DNA of 64,000 nucleotides from positions 930,001 to 994,000 of the forward strand of contig NZ_JAPWHB010000001.1 of the NCBI RefSeq assembly GCF_027214025.1, read 5' to 3'. This document shows, in pieces, positions 8,483 through 16,946 of this stretch. This stretch comes from Parahoeflea alexandrii (GTDB lineage Bacteria > Pseudomonadota > Alphaproteobacteria > Rhizobiales > Rhizobiaceae). Below the pieces are notes generated by a model. That model made no database searches. It was not told where the DNA came from and was given only the letters and a program-made list of their open reading frames with translations. The position numbers were made by a program, and so were the translations under genes. Positions within the stretch are counted from its first letter, which is position 1. Every line of letters starts with the position of its first letter.

Positions 8483-9070
8483 TCAGCCCCGGTAAGGGAA
8501 ATCCGGCATCACGTCGAGAATACCGAGGTGGCGCATGCTCTCCTTGTCGAACTTCCCCGACACGGAGAGCTGGGCGAAGCCGTGCACCAGGCTCCACAGC
8601 ATCATCTGGGCGCGCAGGCCGGCGCCGGGTTGATCGGACTTGTCCCAGTCGAGCCCCTCGGCGGCATCGCGAAGAACGAGAAAACTGGCGCCGACCTGCG
8701 CCTGCAATTCCGGATCGTTCTTGTTGGTCTTGTCCCTGGCGAACATCAGCTCGTAGAGCGCCGGGTTGGCGACGGCAAACGCCACGTATCCCTCGAAGGC
8801 CGCGTTTCTACGTTCGGTGCGGGACGCGCCCTCGCGCAGGTTGCGCTGCATGTAGACGCCCAGTTCCTGATAGCCGCGCGCGGCGATGGCCGAGAGCAGG
8901 CCTGCCAGATTGCCGAAATGGTTCTTCGGCGCGGTGTGGCTGACACCTGCCCGTTCGGCGCAATTCCTCAGCGACAGGCCGGCCAGTCCTGTTTCCGCCA
9001 GAATATCCAGCCCGGAGGCGATCAGCGCTTCCTTGAGATTGCCGTGGTGATAGGTTTTCGCTTTTGTCAT
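8483..9070 (-). CDS. TetR-family transcriptional repressor
   Basis: A 195-residue regulator. The N-terminal helix-turn-helix (ALIASGLDILAETGLAGLSLRNCAERAGVSHTAPKNHFGN) is typical of TetR proteins. The C-terminal part with SLVHGFAQL resembles the WHG ligand-binding domain of this family. The start MTKAKTYHHGN was chosen because homology begins there. The gene is divergent from an SDR oxidoreductase, and two TTTCCA-centred palindromes lie in the gap, which implies it represses itself and the SDR gene. The ligand is unknown. Confidence 0.9.
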   Translation of the reverse strand: MTKAKTYHHGNLKEALIASGLDILAETGLAGLSLRNCAERAGVSHTAPKNHFGNLAGLLSAIAARGYQELGVYMQRNLREGASRTERRNAAFEGYVAFAVANPALYELMFARDKTNKNDPELQAQVGASFLVLRDAAEGLDWDKSDQPGAGLRAQMMLWSLVHGFAQLSVSGKFDKESMRHLGILDVMPDFPYRG

Positions 9071-9092
9071 CGCCAGCTTATCCACCAAAATG

Positions 9093-9156
9093 TTTCCACT
9101 GTAAATATCTCCTTGACAGGCCGCATTGCCGCAGGCATGAATATTTCCATTGGAAA
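9093..9156. promoter_or_regulatory. Paired palindromic operators between tetR-like and SDR genes
   Basis: TTTCCATTGGAAA at 9144-9156 is a perfect 13-bp palindrome and TTTCCACTGTAAA at 9093-9105 is a near copy with one mismatched pair. The two are 51 bp apart, close to five helical turns. A TTGACA box lies between them at 9113-9118. They most likely bind the adjacent TetR-type repressor. Confidence 0.65.
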
Positions 9157-9178
9157 CATTCACTCTTGGGACGCGCTC

Positions 9179-10174
9179 ATGTCGAACCGCAAGCCTCCGG
9201 TCACAAAGCATTACACGGAATTGGTCAAGACCTTCCCCTCGATGAAGGGCAAGACGGTGATGATCACCGGATCGACGTCGGGCATGGGCCTGATCCTGGC
9301 CGAGACCTGCGGCAGCCTCGGCGCCAGGGTGGTCATGCTCAACCGTGCGTCCGAGCGTGCCGAGAAGGCGTTGAAGAGCCTGACCGGGAAAGGCATCGAC
9401 GCGTCGCTCGTGGCTTGCGATCTTCTGGATTTCGCCAGCGTCCGCGCGGCCGGCGCCACCCTGCGCGCTGAATTCGGAGACAGCGGTTGCGATGTGCTGT
9501 GCAACAATGCCGGGATCATGGGGACGCCGGACCGGGCCACCGTTGACGGTTTCGACGAGCAGATGCAGGCCAATCACCTGTCGCACTTCCTTCTCACCCA
9601 CGAAATCTGGCCGCTCCTCGAAAAGGCCGCCGGGCTGCGCGGCGAGGCCCGCGTGGTCAATCACTCCTCCGGGGCCAGGAACCGGCCGAGCCGGCCGCTG
9701 ATGGCAAAATACCTTGAGCCCAATGGCGGCAATCTCGGCGGCGACGGGTTCCCCGGTTTCGACAAGTGGGTGCGCTACCAGCAGAGCAAGCTTGCCAACC
9801 TGATGTTCACCTATGCGCTCGACGAGCACGCCAAACAGCGCGACGGCAACAGGGTCAAGATCCTGTGCGCCCACCCCGGCCCGGCCGACAGCGGGCTTCA
9901 GTCCAAGACCACCCGGGCGGGCGGCGACCGCTGGCTTGACCGCTACATTCTCTGGTCAACGCTCAAGATCGCGCAATCGGTGGAGGACGGGACTTGCGGC
10001 ATCGCAAGGTGCTCGTGCGCGCCCGGCGTCGAAAGCGGTTCCTTCTACGGGCCGGATCCAAAGACCCGCATCGGCCCTGCCCTCCTTCTCGCCCCCGAAC
10101 GCAACCCGGATGCCGAAAAGCTGCTGTGGGAGAAAAGCATGCAGGCAACCGGGCTGACGGATTTCTTCGGCTGA
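9179..10174 (+). CDS. Short-chain dehydrogenase/reductase
   Basis: A 331-residue SDR enzyme. The Rossmann cofactor motif is TGSTSGMG near residue 30, followed by NNAG near 110, the catalytic serine in NHSSGA and the YxxxK pair in YQQSK. Overall similarity is to the retinol dehydrogenase/protochlorophyllide-reductase-like branch of SDRs that use NADP(H). It is divergent from the TetR-type gene and probably its regulatory target, induced by the substrate or a related compound. The start at MSNRKPP has GGGA 8 bases upstream; an earlier in-frame ATG would place the start inside the operator palindrome. Confidence 0.88.
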   Translation: MSNRKPPVTKHYTELVKTFPSMKGKTVMITGSTSGMGLILAETCGSLGARVVMLNRASERAEKALKSLTGKGIDASLVACDLLDFASVRAAGATLRAEFGDSGCDVLCNNAGIMGTPDRATVDGFDEQMQANHLSHFLLTHEIWPLLEKAAGLRGEARVVNHSSGARNRPSRPLMAKYLEPNGGNLGGDGFPGFDKWVRYQQSKLANLMFTYALDEHAKQRDGNRVKILCAHPGPADSGLQSKTTRAGGDRWLDRYILWSTLKIAQSVEDGTCGIARCSCAPGVESGSFYGPDPKTRIGPALLLAPERNPDAEKLLWEKSMQATGLTDFFG

Positions 10175-10199
10175 CGAGGTGCCCTGCAGCCATCCGCCC

Positions 10200-11189
10200 T
10201 CAGAACCAGCCCTTGCGCTTGAACCAGAGATAGGGGCCGAGCGCCGAGACCGCCATCACCGTCAGCGCGATCGGGTAGGCCCAGGGCTGGCTCAGTTCCG
10301 GCATGTCCTGGAAGTTCATGCCGTAGACGGTGCCGATGAAGGTGGGCGGCAGGAAGATCATCGCCGCCACCGAAAGCACCTTCATCACCTGGTTCTGCTG
10401 CACCGAGATCAAACCGAGTGCTGCATCGAGCAGGAAGACGATGTTTTCGGAAATGAAATCGGCATGCTCGGACAGCGACTGCACGTCGCCGGACAGCGAA
10501 CGGCAGCGCTGCTTGAGCGTCTTGTCGCCCATGATTTCGGGCAGGGTCTGCAGGAAGCTCGACACGCGGGCAAACGACATCAGGCTTTCGCGCACCTTGG
10601 CCACCGTGCGCTGGTGGCTGGCGATCACGCCGAGCGTCGCTTCGAGGTCGCGGGTCACGGCCTCGGGATTGCTGGCGGCACCGCGCGAGAACACCTCGGT
10701 GGAAAGCGCATCGATGCGCCGCGAGCGGTGCTCGAGAACCTCGGCGCTGCGGTCGATCATCGCTTCGAGCAGGCGGGTCATCAGGTCGTGTGCGCTGGCG
10801 GTAGCGATCTCGCGGTGGGCAAGCTCACGGTGGGCGCCCGCGGCAAACATGGTGAAGGCCTTGGGTTCGCCGTAGCGGATGGTGACCAGCCGGTTGCCTG
10901 TCAGCACGAAGCCGATATCGGTGATCTCGGCGAAATCGCTGTCGGCCTTCCAGACCACGCTCGCGGTAAGATAGACCGCTCCGTTCTCGATGTAGAGCCG
11001 GCTCGAGGGCTCGATGTCGCGCAGTTCGTCGCGGCTCGGTACCTCGACGCCGATCAACGCCTCGACCTGCGCCTCTTCCGGCGGCGTCGGGTGCAGCATG
11101 TCGATCCAGCACACCGTTGCCGGCAGCGCCGCATCCTCGGTTTCCGGAGTGTCAAGACAAACGCCCTGACCGTCGTAAAGCCGGATCAT
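10200..11189 (-). CDS. corA: CorA-family magnesium/divalent cation transporter
   Basis: A 329-residue inner-membrane channel. The large N-terminal cytoplasmic domain and long helix (residues 1-265) are followed by two membrane helices near the C-terminus. The signature YGMNF, which forms the selectivity filter, lies between them, and the protein ends in the basic KRKGWF. CorA pentamers carry Mg2+, and some members Co2+, Ni2+ or Zn2+. I chose MIRLYDGQG as the start, since longer versions read into the stop region of the upstream gene. The start lies only 4 bp from the end of the AhpD-like gene, which suggests co-transcription. Confidence 0.92.
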   Translation of the reverse strand: MIRLYDGQGVCLDTPETEDAALPATVCWIDMLHPTPPEEAQVEALIGVEVPSRDELRDIEPSSRLYIENGAVYLTASVVWKADSDFAEITDIGFVLTGNRLVTIRYGEPKAFTMFAAGAHRELAHREIATASAHDLMTRLLEAMIDRSAEVLEHRSRRIDALSTEVFSRGAASNPEAVTRDLEATLGVIASHQRTVAKVRESLMSFARVSSFLQTLPEIMGDKTLKQRCRSLSGDVQSLSEHADFISENIVFLLDAALGLISVQQNQVMKVLSVAAMIFLPPTFIGTVYGMNFQDMPELSQPWAYPIALTVMAVSALGPYLWFKRKGWF

Positions 11190-11193
11190 ATGG

Positions 11194-11607
11194 TCATCGT
11201 CCGGCCTTGCCGGCATCGAACACGTCGTCGACCGGAACCTGTAGCGCAGTCGCGAGCTGGTTGGTCTTGCCGGCCAGCCCGATGATCGCCAGCAGTTCAC
11301 CATACTGTTCTTCGCTCATGCCCTTGGCGCGGGCCGCAGCCGTGTGGGAATGAACGCAATAGGTGCAGTTGTTGGCGACCGAGACGGCGATGTAGATCAT
11401 CTCCTTGGTCAGCGGATCGATCGACGACGGCTTGCCGACCACCTCCTTGACTTCCGTCCAGGTGCGCTCCAGCAGGGCCGGGTCGAAGGCCAGCCAACGC
11501 CACATGTTGTTGATGAAGTCGGTCTTGCGTGTGGCGCGAATGTCATCGAACACCGCCTTGACGCGGGCATCGGATTCCAGATCTTCGGCGGGTACCAGGG
11601 TGGTCAT
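11194..11607 (-). CDS. Carboxymuconolactone decarboxylase/AhpD-like family protein
   Basis: A 137-residue helical protein with the AhpD-type redox motif in NNCTYCVHSHTAAA, where the CxxC cysteines and the downstream histidine form the peroxidase-like active site. Such proteins act as alkylhydroperoxidases or disulfide reductases, although many remain uncharacterised. It lies immediately upstream of corA on the same strand. The ATG is preceded by GGAAACGAGAAAAAC, a moderate ribosome binding site. Confidence 0.88.
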   Translation of the reverse strand: MTTLVPAEDLESDARVKAVFDDIRATRKTDFINNMWRWLAFDPALLERTWTEVKEVVGKPSSIDPLTKEMIYIAVSVANNCTYCVHSHTAAARAKGMSEEQYGELLAIIGLAGKTNQLATALQVPVDDVFDAGKAGR

Positions 11608-11652
11608 GTTTTTCTCGTTTCCTTTCAGTCCGGCCCCGCGGGCCGGTTGCCG

Positions 11653-12414
11653 CTAGAGCTTGTATCTGCGTTCCCAGAGCACCCGGGTGTTGCCCTGGTC
11701 GCCATCCACATATTCGCCGGTCCTGGCTTCGCGCTGGATCACATTGGCAGCCGCCTGGGCAAACTCGAAGGCAAGCTGGTTGAGCCGTCCCGCCTTGCTG
11801 TAGGGCGGCGCCTTCGGCCCGCCGCCTGCAATGGTGATGGCGCCGTCATCGGTGCGGGTGATCGGTCCCGCCATGCCGACGGGTATTCCGGTGGCATTGT
11901 CATAGATGACGATGCTGGCGATGAACTGGGCCTCGTCGGGCCGCTTCTGGCCGTTGATGAAGACCTGGGCCCCGGTGAGCTGCTGCAGGCTGGCACGGCT
12001 GCGGATAAAGACCGAGCCGATCGTCACCACCGCCCGTGCGGAGCGCTGGCCGCGCATCAGCGGCGTGAACGCATCGCGCACATGCGCCTTGACGTTGTCG
12101 GAGATCGCCTGCTCCAGCGCCAGTTGCCTTTCATGCTGGTTGACCACGCCGAGGCGGGTTCCCAGCGCCCCGAGATTGGACCCGGAGACGGATTGACTGA
12201 TACCGCCGTCGAGCTCCGCCACCAGCAGCGGCCGTTCGGCGCGGGAGAAATCCACGTCGATCTGGGTGATCTGGAACTGTTCGAGATGCGTCGGCTGCTG
12301 CTCCACCGGCACGCTTTCGCATCCGCCAAGCAAGACAGCCATCAGCAGGACGAGGCTCGCCGCCCCCCATCGCCCTAACACCTCACCGACATGCACCCCC
12401 ATGACTTCCCTCAT
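11653..12414 (-). CDS. Lipoprotein of unknown function
   Basis: A protein of about 253 residues. MREVMGVHVGEVLGRWG is followed by a hydrophobic stretch and the lipobox LLGGC, so it is exported and lipid-modified. The mature part contains FQITQIDVDFSRAERPL, an EQAISDNVKAHVRDAF helix and a VVTIGSVFIRS strand. I do not recognise a named domain, though the layout is reminiscent of small envelope lipoproteins related to CsgG/FlgO. Two starts are possible, 12414 (GGAG 8 bases upstream) and 12402 (AGGG 5 bases upstream). It precedes the AhpD-like gene by 45 bp on the same strand. Confidence 0.75.
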   Translation of the reverse strand: MREVMGVHVGEVLGRWGAASLVLLMAVLLGGCESVPVEQQPTHLEQFQITQIDVDFSRAERPLLVAELDGGISQSVSGSNLGALGTRLGVVNQHERQLALEQAISDNVKAHVRDAFTPLMRGQRSARAVVTIGSVFIRSRASLQQLTGAQVFINGQKRPDEAQFIASIVIYDNATGIPVGMAGPITRTDDGAITIAGGGPKAPPYSKAGRLNQLAFEFAQAAANVIQREARTGEYVDGDQGNTRVLWERRYKL

Positions 12415-12744
12415 CCCGACCGCTCCATGTCTGCCATCCTTCAAATATCCCATAGCGGAAACGGGCCGCTTCGGAAAGAATGGGATGGTCGGCCACGAAG
12501 CGTGAGGCAATTGTTCGCACGTCCGGGCAACGGCTAATAAGGTATCGTTCACACTCGACTCCTAGACTGTGACCACAGGCTTTGGCGAAGCGTGGTGTCC
12601 GGCATGGAAACCCGGGGCGCACCTGTACCGGCGCCAGCTCAAAACACCCTGCAATCTTATTGAAAAACGCCACCTTCTTGTCTTTAACGGATACTAATTT
12701 AATAAAATCACGTATTGCTATGAGTTGAAATCGGGAGAACCAGC
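12415..12744. other. Divergent intergenic region
   Basis: This 330-bp region separates the lipoprotein gene from the dienelactone hydrolase gene. It should hold both promoters. Its right end is AT-rich (around 12665-12720), consistent with a promoter for the hydrolase. I see no convincing small gene or structured RNA. Confidence 0.4.
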
Positions 12745-13623
12745 ATGGCAGACAAACCCACCGTTACACAGGCCATGATCGAGGCTTACGATGAGTATAC
12801 CCATCTGACCCTCGACCGGCGCGGTTTCATGGAAAAATTGAGCAAGCTCGCAGGATCAGGTGCTGCGGCTGCCGCGATCGCGCCGCTGCTGGCGGCCAAC
12901 AGCGCACAGGCCGCAATCGTGGCGCCTGATGACCGTCGGGTGTCGGCTTCCGACGTTCGCTTCCTGGGAGCCACCGGCGTCATGGGCGGGTATCTGGCCA
13001 TCCCGGCATTTGCAACCGGACGGGTGCCCGGAATCATCGTTGTTCATGAAAACCGGGGCCTGAACGACCATATCCGCGATATCGCACGACGCCTGGCCCT
13101 GGAAGGCTACGCCGCATTGGCCGTTGATTTTCTGTCGCCGCTCGGCGGCACGCCGGCGGACGAAGACACGGCGCGCGAGATGGTGAGCGAGTTGAAACCC
13201 GCGGAAACCGTCGCCAATGCGATGGCGGCACGGGCATGGCTCGCCGGACACCCGCGCGCCACCGACCGGGTTGCGGCAATCGGGTTCTGCTGGGGCGGCG
13301 GGCTGGTCAATGACCTGGCAGTGGCCGATCCGGACTTGCGCGCCGGCATCGTCTATTATGGACGCCAGCCGGATTCCCTCGACGTGCCGAAGATCAAGGC
13401 CGCCATGCTGCTGCACTACGCAGGCCTCGACGAGCGAATCAATGCCGGTCTGCAGGAGTACCGCTCGGCGCTGTTGAGCAATGACAAGGTGTTCGCCATC
13501 CATGTCTATCCGCGCGTCAACCATGCCTTCAACAACGACACCTCGGCGGCACGCTACAACAAGCAGGCGGCGGATCTTGCGTGGACGCGGACGCTTGCCT
13601 TTCTCAAGGGCACGATGTTCTGA
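12745..13623 (+). CDS. Dienelactone hydrolase family protein, predicted Tat export
   Basis: A 292-residue alpha/beta hydrolase. The N-terminal part has a twin-arginine motif (DRRGFMEKLSKLAG) and a hydrophobic segment ending NSAQAA, so it is probably exported folded by Tat. The nucleophile is Cys182 in GFCWGGG, the dienelactone-hydrolase version of the nucleophile elbow, and the late histidine is in VNHAFNND. Family members cleave cyclic dienelactones in chlorocatechol breakdown, but most exported homologues have unknown ester or lactone substrates. The start has GGGAGAACC upstream. Confidence 0.9.
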   Translation: MADKPTVTQAMIEAYDEYTHLTLDRRGFMEKLSKLAGSGAAAAAIAPLLAANSAQAAIVAPDDRRVSASDVRFLGATGVMGGYLAIPAFATGRVPGIIVVHENRGLNDHIRDIARRLALEGYAALAVDFLSPLGGTPADEDTAREMVSELKPAETVANAMAARAWLAGHPRATDRVAAIGFCWGGGLVNDLAVADPDLRAGIVYYGRQPDSLDVPKIKAAMLLHYAGLDERINAGLQEYRSALLSNDKVFAIHVYPRVNHAFNNDTSAARYNKQAADLAWTRTLAFLKGTMF

Positions 13624-13772
13624 TCCGTCACGATATGGTGATGTCGGCCTGCCATGGTGATCGCCATGGCAACAATCGCCGGATTATGTGCGCAAATCCG
13701 GGCGGTGCAGCTTGCATTGGCGAAAACTGCCGTTTACGCTTACGTTAACGTCACCCATTCGGAGGATACCCT

Positions 13773-14129
13773 GTGAACGATCTCGTCTCTCGCATTGCAA
13801 CCAATGTCGGCATCGACCCCGAAATCGCGGCCAAGGCCGTCGGCGCCATTCTGGAATTCCTGCAGTCTGAAGGCCCGGCCGACAAGGTCAAGGAAATGCT
13901 GGCCTCCGTGCCGGGCGCCGCGGACCTGATCGCCCAGGCGCCAAGCGGCGGCATGCTGTCGATGGGCGGCGTCATGGGCCTTGGCCAGAAGCTGATGGGC
14001 CTGGGTCTCGGCATGGGCGACATTTCCAGCGTCGCCAAGGAAACCATGGGCTACGCCCGCGAAAACGGCGCCGGCGATTCCATCGACGAGATCGTCGCCT
14101 CGATCCCCGGACTGTCGCAGTTCGTCTGA
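13773..14129 (+). CDS. Small DUF2267-like protein
   Basis: A 118-residue protein starting at GTG with a strong GGAGG site 7 bases upstream. The N-terminal helices (DLVSRIATNVGIDPEIAAKAVGAILEFL) resemble the DUF2267 helical repeat, followed by a Gly/Met-rich middle (MLSMGGVMGLGQKLMGLGLGMG) and a conserved end IPGLSQFV. Function unknown. A strong terminator follows 44 bp downstream. Confidence 0.8.
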   Translation: MNDLVSRIATNVGIDPEIAAKAVGAILEFLQSEGPADKVKEMLASVPGAADLIAQAPSGGMLSMGGVMGLGQKLMGLGLGMGDISSVAKETMGYARENGAGDSIDEIVASIPGLSQFV

Positions 14130-14172
14130 GCCACGCGGCGCGGTCCCGCGCCTGCCAGATCACCAAGTGTTC

Positions 14173-14200
14173 AATCCGGCGATGCCCATCGCCGGATTTT
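14173..14200 (+). terminator. Rho-independent terminator
   Basis: AATCCGGCGATG (14173-14184) pairs perfectly with CATCGCCGGATT (14187-14198), followed by a short T run. It closes the DUF2267-like gene. Confidence 0.85.
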
Positions 14201-14322
14201 CTGTGTGTTCTGCCGGACGCCGGCGCATTCAAGCTCTCGGTCTTGACACGCATCAAGGCAACGTCCCTGTTTCCGGGGTCTTCTGGTCTGGCTGACTGAT
14301 CCAGCACGCGAGGCCTGATACG

Positions 14323-15420
14323 ATGAACCGGAGACATCTTCTGCTTGGCGGCGGCGGCGCCGCGGCCGCTTTGGGACTTGGTGCCTATGCCGCCACGCGC
14401 GGCCCCTCCTACGACGCTGCGGCGGATGCCGTCTGGGTGAGGCAATCGCCGCAGCAGCTGAGCCAGCTGCACTATCTCGTGCACCACGCGACACTGGCCG
14501 CCAACAGCCACAACACGCAGCCCTGGCTGTTTTCGGGCGGCGATGACCGGGTTGCGATCCGCCCGGACCTCCGGCGTGCCACGCCGGTGGTCGACCCGGA
14601 CAATCATCATCTGTACACGAGCCTCGGATGCGCGGCGGAGAATCTGGGCCTGGCCGCATCGGCGCTCGGCCGGACCAGCAGCGTCGACTTCCTCGCCGGT
14701 GAGGACGCTGTGCAGATAAGCCTTGGCGGCAGCGGTGCCGCCCCGGACCGGCTGTTCGAGGCGATCCATGACCGGCAGTGCACGCGCTCGGTCTATGACG
14801 GACGCGCGGTCGCGCCCGAAGACCTGAAAACCCTCGAGAGTGCGGCTCGGATTGCCGGCTGCTCGCTGGTGCTGGTGACCGACAGGCCGCGGATGGAGCA
14901 GATCCTCGAGCTGATCCTCGCCGCAAATGCCGCGCAGATTGCCGATCCCGCGTTTGTCGCCGAACTCAAGCACTGGCTGCGCTTCAACGCTGCGGAGGCG
15001 GTCCAGCATGGCGACGGCCTGTATTCGGCCTGTTCGGGCAATCCGACCATGCCGGGCTGGATCGCCCGGCCGGTGTTCGGACTGGTGTTCACCGCTGACG
15101 CGGAAAACGCCAAATGCGCGGCCCAGGTGCGCTCCTCGTCCGGCTTTGCGGTGTTTGTCTCGGACCGCGATGACCCGGAGCACTGGGTCAGCGCCGGCCG
15201 CAGCTACCAGCGCTTTGCGCTGGCCGCGACCGCCCTTGGGATCCGGCACGCATTCCTCAACCAGCCGGTCGAAGTCGCGCGCTACCGGCCCGAACTCGCC
15301 GCCCTCATCGGCATCGGCGACCGCCGGCCCGATCTCGTGGTCAGGTTCGGTTATGGCGACGCCATGCCGCGCTCGCTCAGGCGACCGGTCGGCGACGTGA
15401 TCCTGAACGGCCCGGCGTGA
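14323..15420 (+). CDS. Acg-type nitroreductase-family protein, Tat signal
   Basis: A 365-residue protein. It begins MNRRHLLLGGGGAAAALGLG, a twin-arginine type signal, so it is probably exported. The conserved NSHNTQPWLF near residue 65 is the FMN-binding/nitroreductase signature of the Acg (Rv2032-like) group, in which two degenerate nitroreductase halves fold together and may sequester flavin. YRPELAALIGIG and DLVVRFGYG near the end are also typical. Whether it reduces a substrate or stores flavin is unknown. The membrane protein gene begins 22 bp downstream. Confidence 0.85.
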   Translation: MNRRHLLLGGGGAAAALGLGAYAATRGPSYDAAADAVWVRQSPQQLSQLHYLVHHATLAANSHNTQPWLFSGGDDRVAIRPDLRRATPVVDPDNHHLYTSLGCAAENLGLAASALGRTSSVDFLAGEDAVQISLGGSGAAPDRLFEAIHDRQCTRSVYDGRAVAPEDLKTLESAARIAGCSLVLVTDRPRMEQILELILAANAAQIADPAFVAELKHWLRFNAAEAVQHGDGLYSACSGNPTMPGWIARPVFGLVFTADAENAKCAAQVRSSSGFAVFVSDRDDPEHWVSAGRSYQRFALAATALGIRHAFLNQPVEVARYRPELAALIGIGDRRPDLVVRFGYGDAMPRSLRRPVGDVILNGPA

Positions 15421-15442
15421 CGGCAGACGACGGGAGGTCCCG

Positions 15443-15832
15443 ATGACCAGCGCCCTCAAGGCGGCCATCGAGTATTTCGCCGCGGTGTTCGCGGCGGGCT
15501 TCCTGCTCGGCGTCGCGCGGACGCTGCTGATTGCGCCACGGACCGGCGACCTGGCCGCGGTGGCGCTCGAACTGCCACTGATCCTGGCTGTCTCCTGGGT
15601 TGCCTGCGGCTGGGCGATCCGCCGCCACGACGTCGCCAGCCAAAGCAGAGCCCGCCTTGTCATGGGCCTGACGTCGTTCATTCTGCTGATTACTGCGGAA
15701 CTCGCCGTCTCGACGCTGATCGCCGGGCGAAGCCTCGACCAGCACTTCGCCCTCTACCGCACCGCGCCGGTGCTGCTCGGCCTGTGCGGACAGCTCGTCT
15801 ATGCGGCGTTGCCGCTCATTCGCCTGCGTTGA
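15443..15832 (+). CDS. Small integral membrane protein of unknown function
   Basis: A 129-residue protein with four predicted membrane helices (about residues 10-30, 38-58, 70-92 and 104-124). No catalytic motif is visible. A GGGAGGT-like ribosome binding site precedes the ATG. It follows the nitroreductase-like gene at 22 bp and is probably co-transcribed with it, perhaps as a membrane partner for that exported flavoprotein; that link is inference. Confidence 0.75.
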   Translation: MTSALKAAIEYFAAVFAAGFLLGVARTLLIAPRTGDLAAVALELPLILAVSWVACGWAIRRHDVASQSRARLVMGLTSFILLITAELAVSTLIAGRSLDQHFALYRTAPVLLGLCGQLVYAALPLIRLR

Positions 15833-16016
15833 AACAAGGGCGCCTGCGCTGAGGCAAGTCGCGGGCGCTGAGGCAAGCCGCGAGCGCTGACGGAAAAGCA
15901 GCGGGGCGGCCGTCCCCACAGCGGCCGGCCCCGCGCTCCCCCCATCCACAGCTCTGAGCCAGGGCAGTTCGCGCGCACCGGGATTTCCGGGAAATTCCGG
16001 TGCGGGAGCCGCTGCG

Positions 16017-16211
16017 TCAGGCCGGGCGGATGACTTTGTTGAGTTTGGCTGCGATCAGCCAGGCCACCGGCAGGGCCACCAGCGCGCCAAGCGCCGCCGC
16101 AACCGAGATGGACATCGCATCCATCCGCTCCATCGTCAGCGCGGCCACGACGAAACTGCCCGCCAACATGCTGCCGACGATGATGTAGACCATTGCCGCA
16201 AGCTTTAGCAT
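16017..16211 (-). CDS. Small two-helix inner membrane protein
   Basis: A 64-residue protein with two hydrophobic helices (LAAMVYIIVGSMLAGSFVVAALT and ISVAAALGALVALPVAWLIAA) and a short basic tail. Similar small proteins are common in Hyphomicrobiales and are sometimes mislabelled CTP synthetase. The strong AGGAGA ribosome binding site just upstream decides the start. Function unknown. Confidence 0.7.
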   Translation of the reverse strand: MLKLAAMVYIIVGSMLAGSFVVAALTMERMDAMSISVAAALGALVALPVAWLIAAKLNKVIRPA

Positions 16212-16516
16212 GAGTATCTCCTGTCTTTCCGGTCCAGCGGCCAGAATGGCCCCGGCGTCCCCTGGGACGCAAACTAGACCGGAGAGCAAAGAAAGATTTT
16301 GATCTGGCTCAACCGAAATGCAGAATCCCGCCAACTTCAGGACATGAGGGATCATTCGTCGGAGTTGCCTTTGCAGGCACGGCTCCTCTATTCTGTGTCG
16401 GCCGATATTGACACTAAGGCAGTTCGCTCCGGCGCAATATTGCGCGCTTCAAGGTGACCTGCATTTTCCGGTCTGCTGCCTGCCCGGCCGGCCAGACCAC
16501 GACAAAAGGATTGCCC

Positions 16517-16834
16517 ATGCGTTTTGCCTCGCACTCCGTCCCGCCCCTTCTTGCCGCCGCCTGCCAGCTTTTCGCCGCCGCTTCGGCCGACGCTGCGATG
16601 GCCAGCCGTTTCGATTGCAGTGGCCCCGGGGTCTCGATCCTGCTGACGCTCGATCCGGACACCGGGGTGGCGAAACTTCTCAGTCCGCGCGGCACCGACG
16701 AGTTGAGCCCGGAAAGCGCCGGGATCTGGCGCGACGACACGCAGGAACTGCAGTTCTTCGCCGACGAGATGCCGGCCACGCTATGGATGGGGCCCGAGAA
16801 GTTCACCTGCAGGGCGCTGCCCGACGGGAACTGA
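16517..16834 (+). CDS. MliC-like lysozyme inhibitor domain protein
   Basis: A 105-residue exported protein. A signal peptide runs to about ASADA, followed by a compact beta domain: FDCSGPGVSILLTLDPDTGVAKLLS...LQFFADEMPATLWMGPEKFTCRAL. The paired cysteines, spacing and strand pattern match the MliC/PliC family of periplasmic inhibitors of C-type lysozymes. It lacks a lipobox cysteine, so it should be soluble. The start has AAAGGATTGCCC in front. Confidence 0.65.
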   Translation: MRFASHSVPPLLAAACQLFAAASADAAMASRFDCSGPGVSILLTLDPDTGVAKLLSPRGTDELSPESAGIWRDDTQELQFFADEMPATLWMGPEKFTCRALPDGN

Positions 16835-16946
16835 GACGCGCACATGACCGGCAGCAGCGGCGGCAACGAGATGCCGGCCGCGATCCCCTGCACCTGTGCC
16901 ATTCCGGCACAGGTGAAACTGGCACGGTTCGTGCAACCGGTACGGC

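Noticed and set aside
12383-12673. Minus-strand frame overlapping the lipoprotein start
   Set aside because: Overlaps the well-supported lipoprotein gene in another frame, with no motif and no ribosome binding site.
15833-15960. Short near-repeats of GCGCTGAGGCAAG with a GC-rich hairpin
   Set aside because: Two imperfect copies and a hairpin between convergent genes fit a simple terminator region; not enough to call a repeat family or array.
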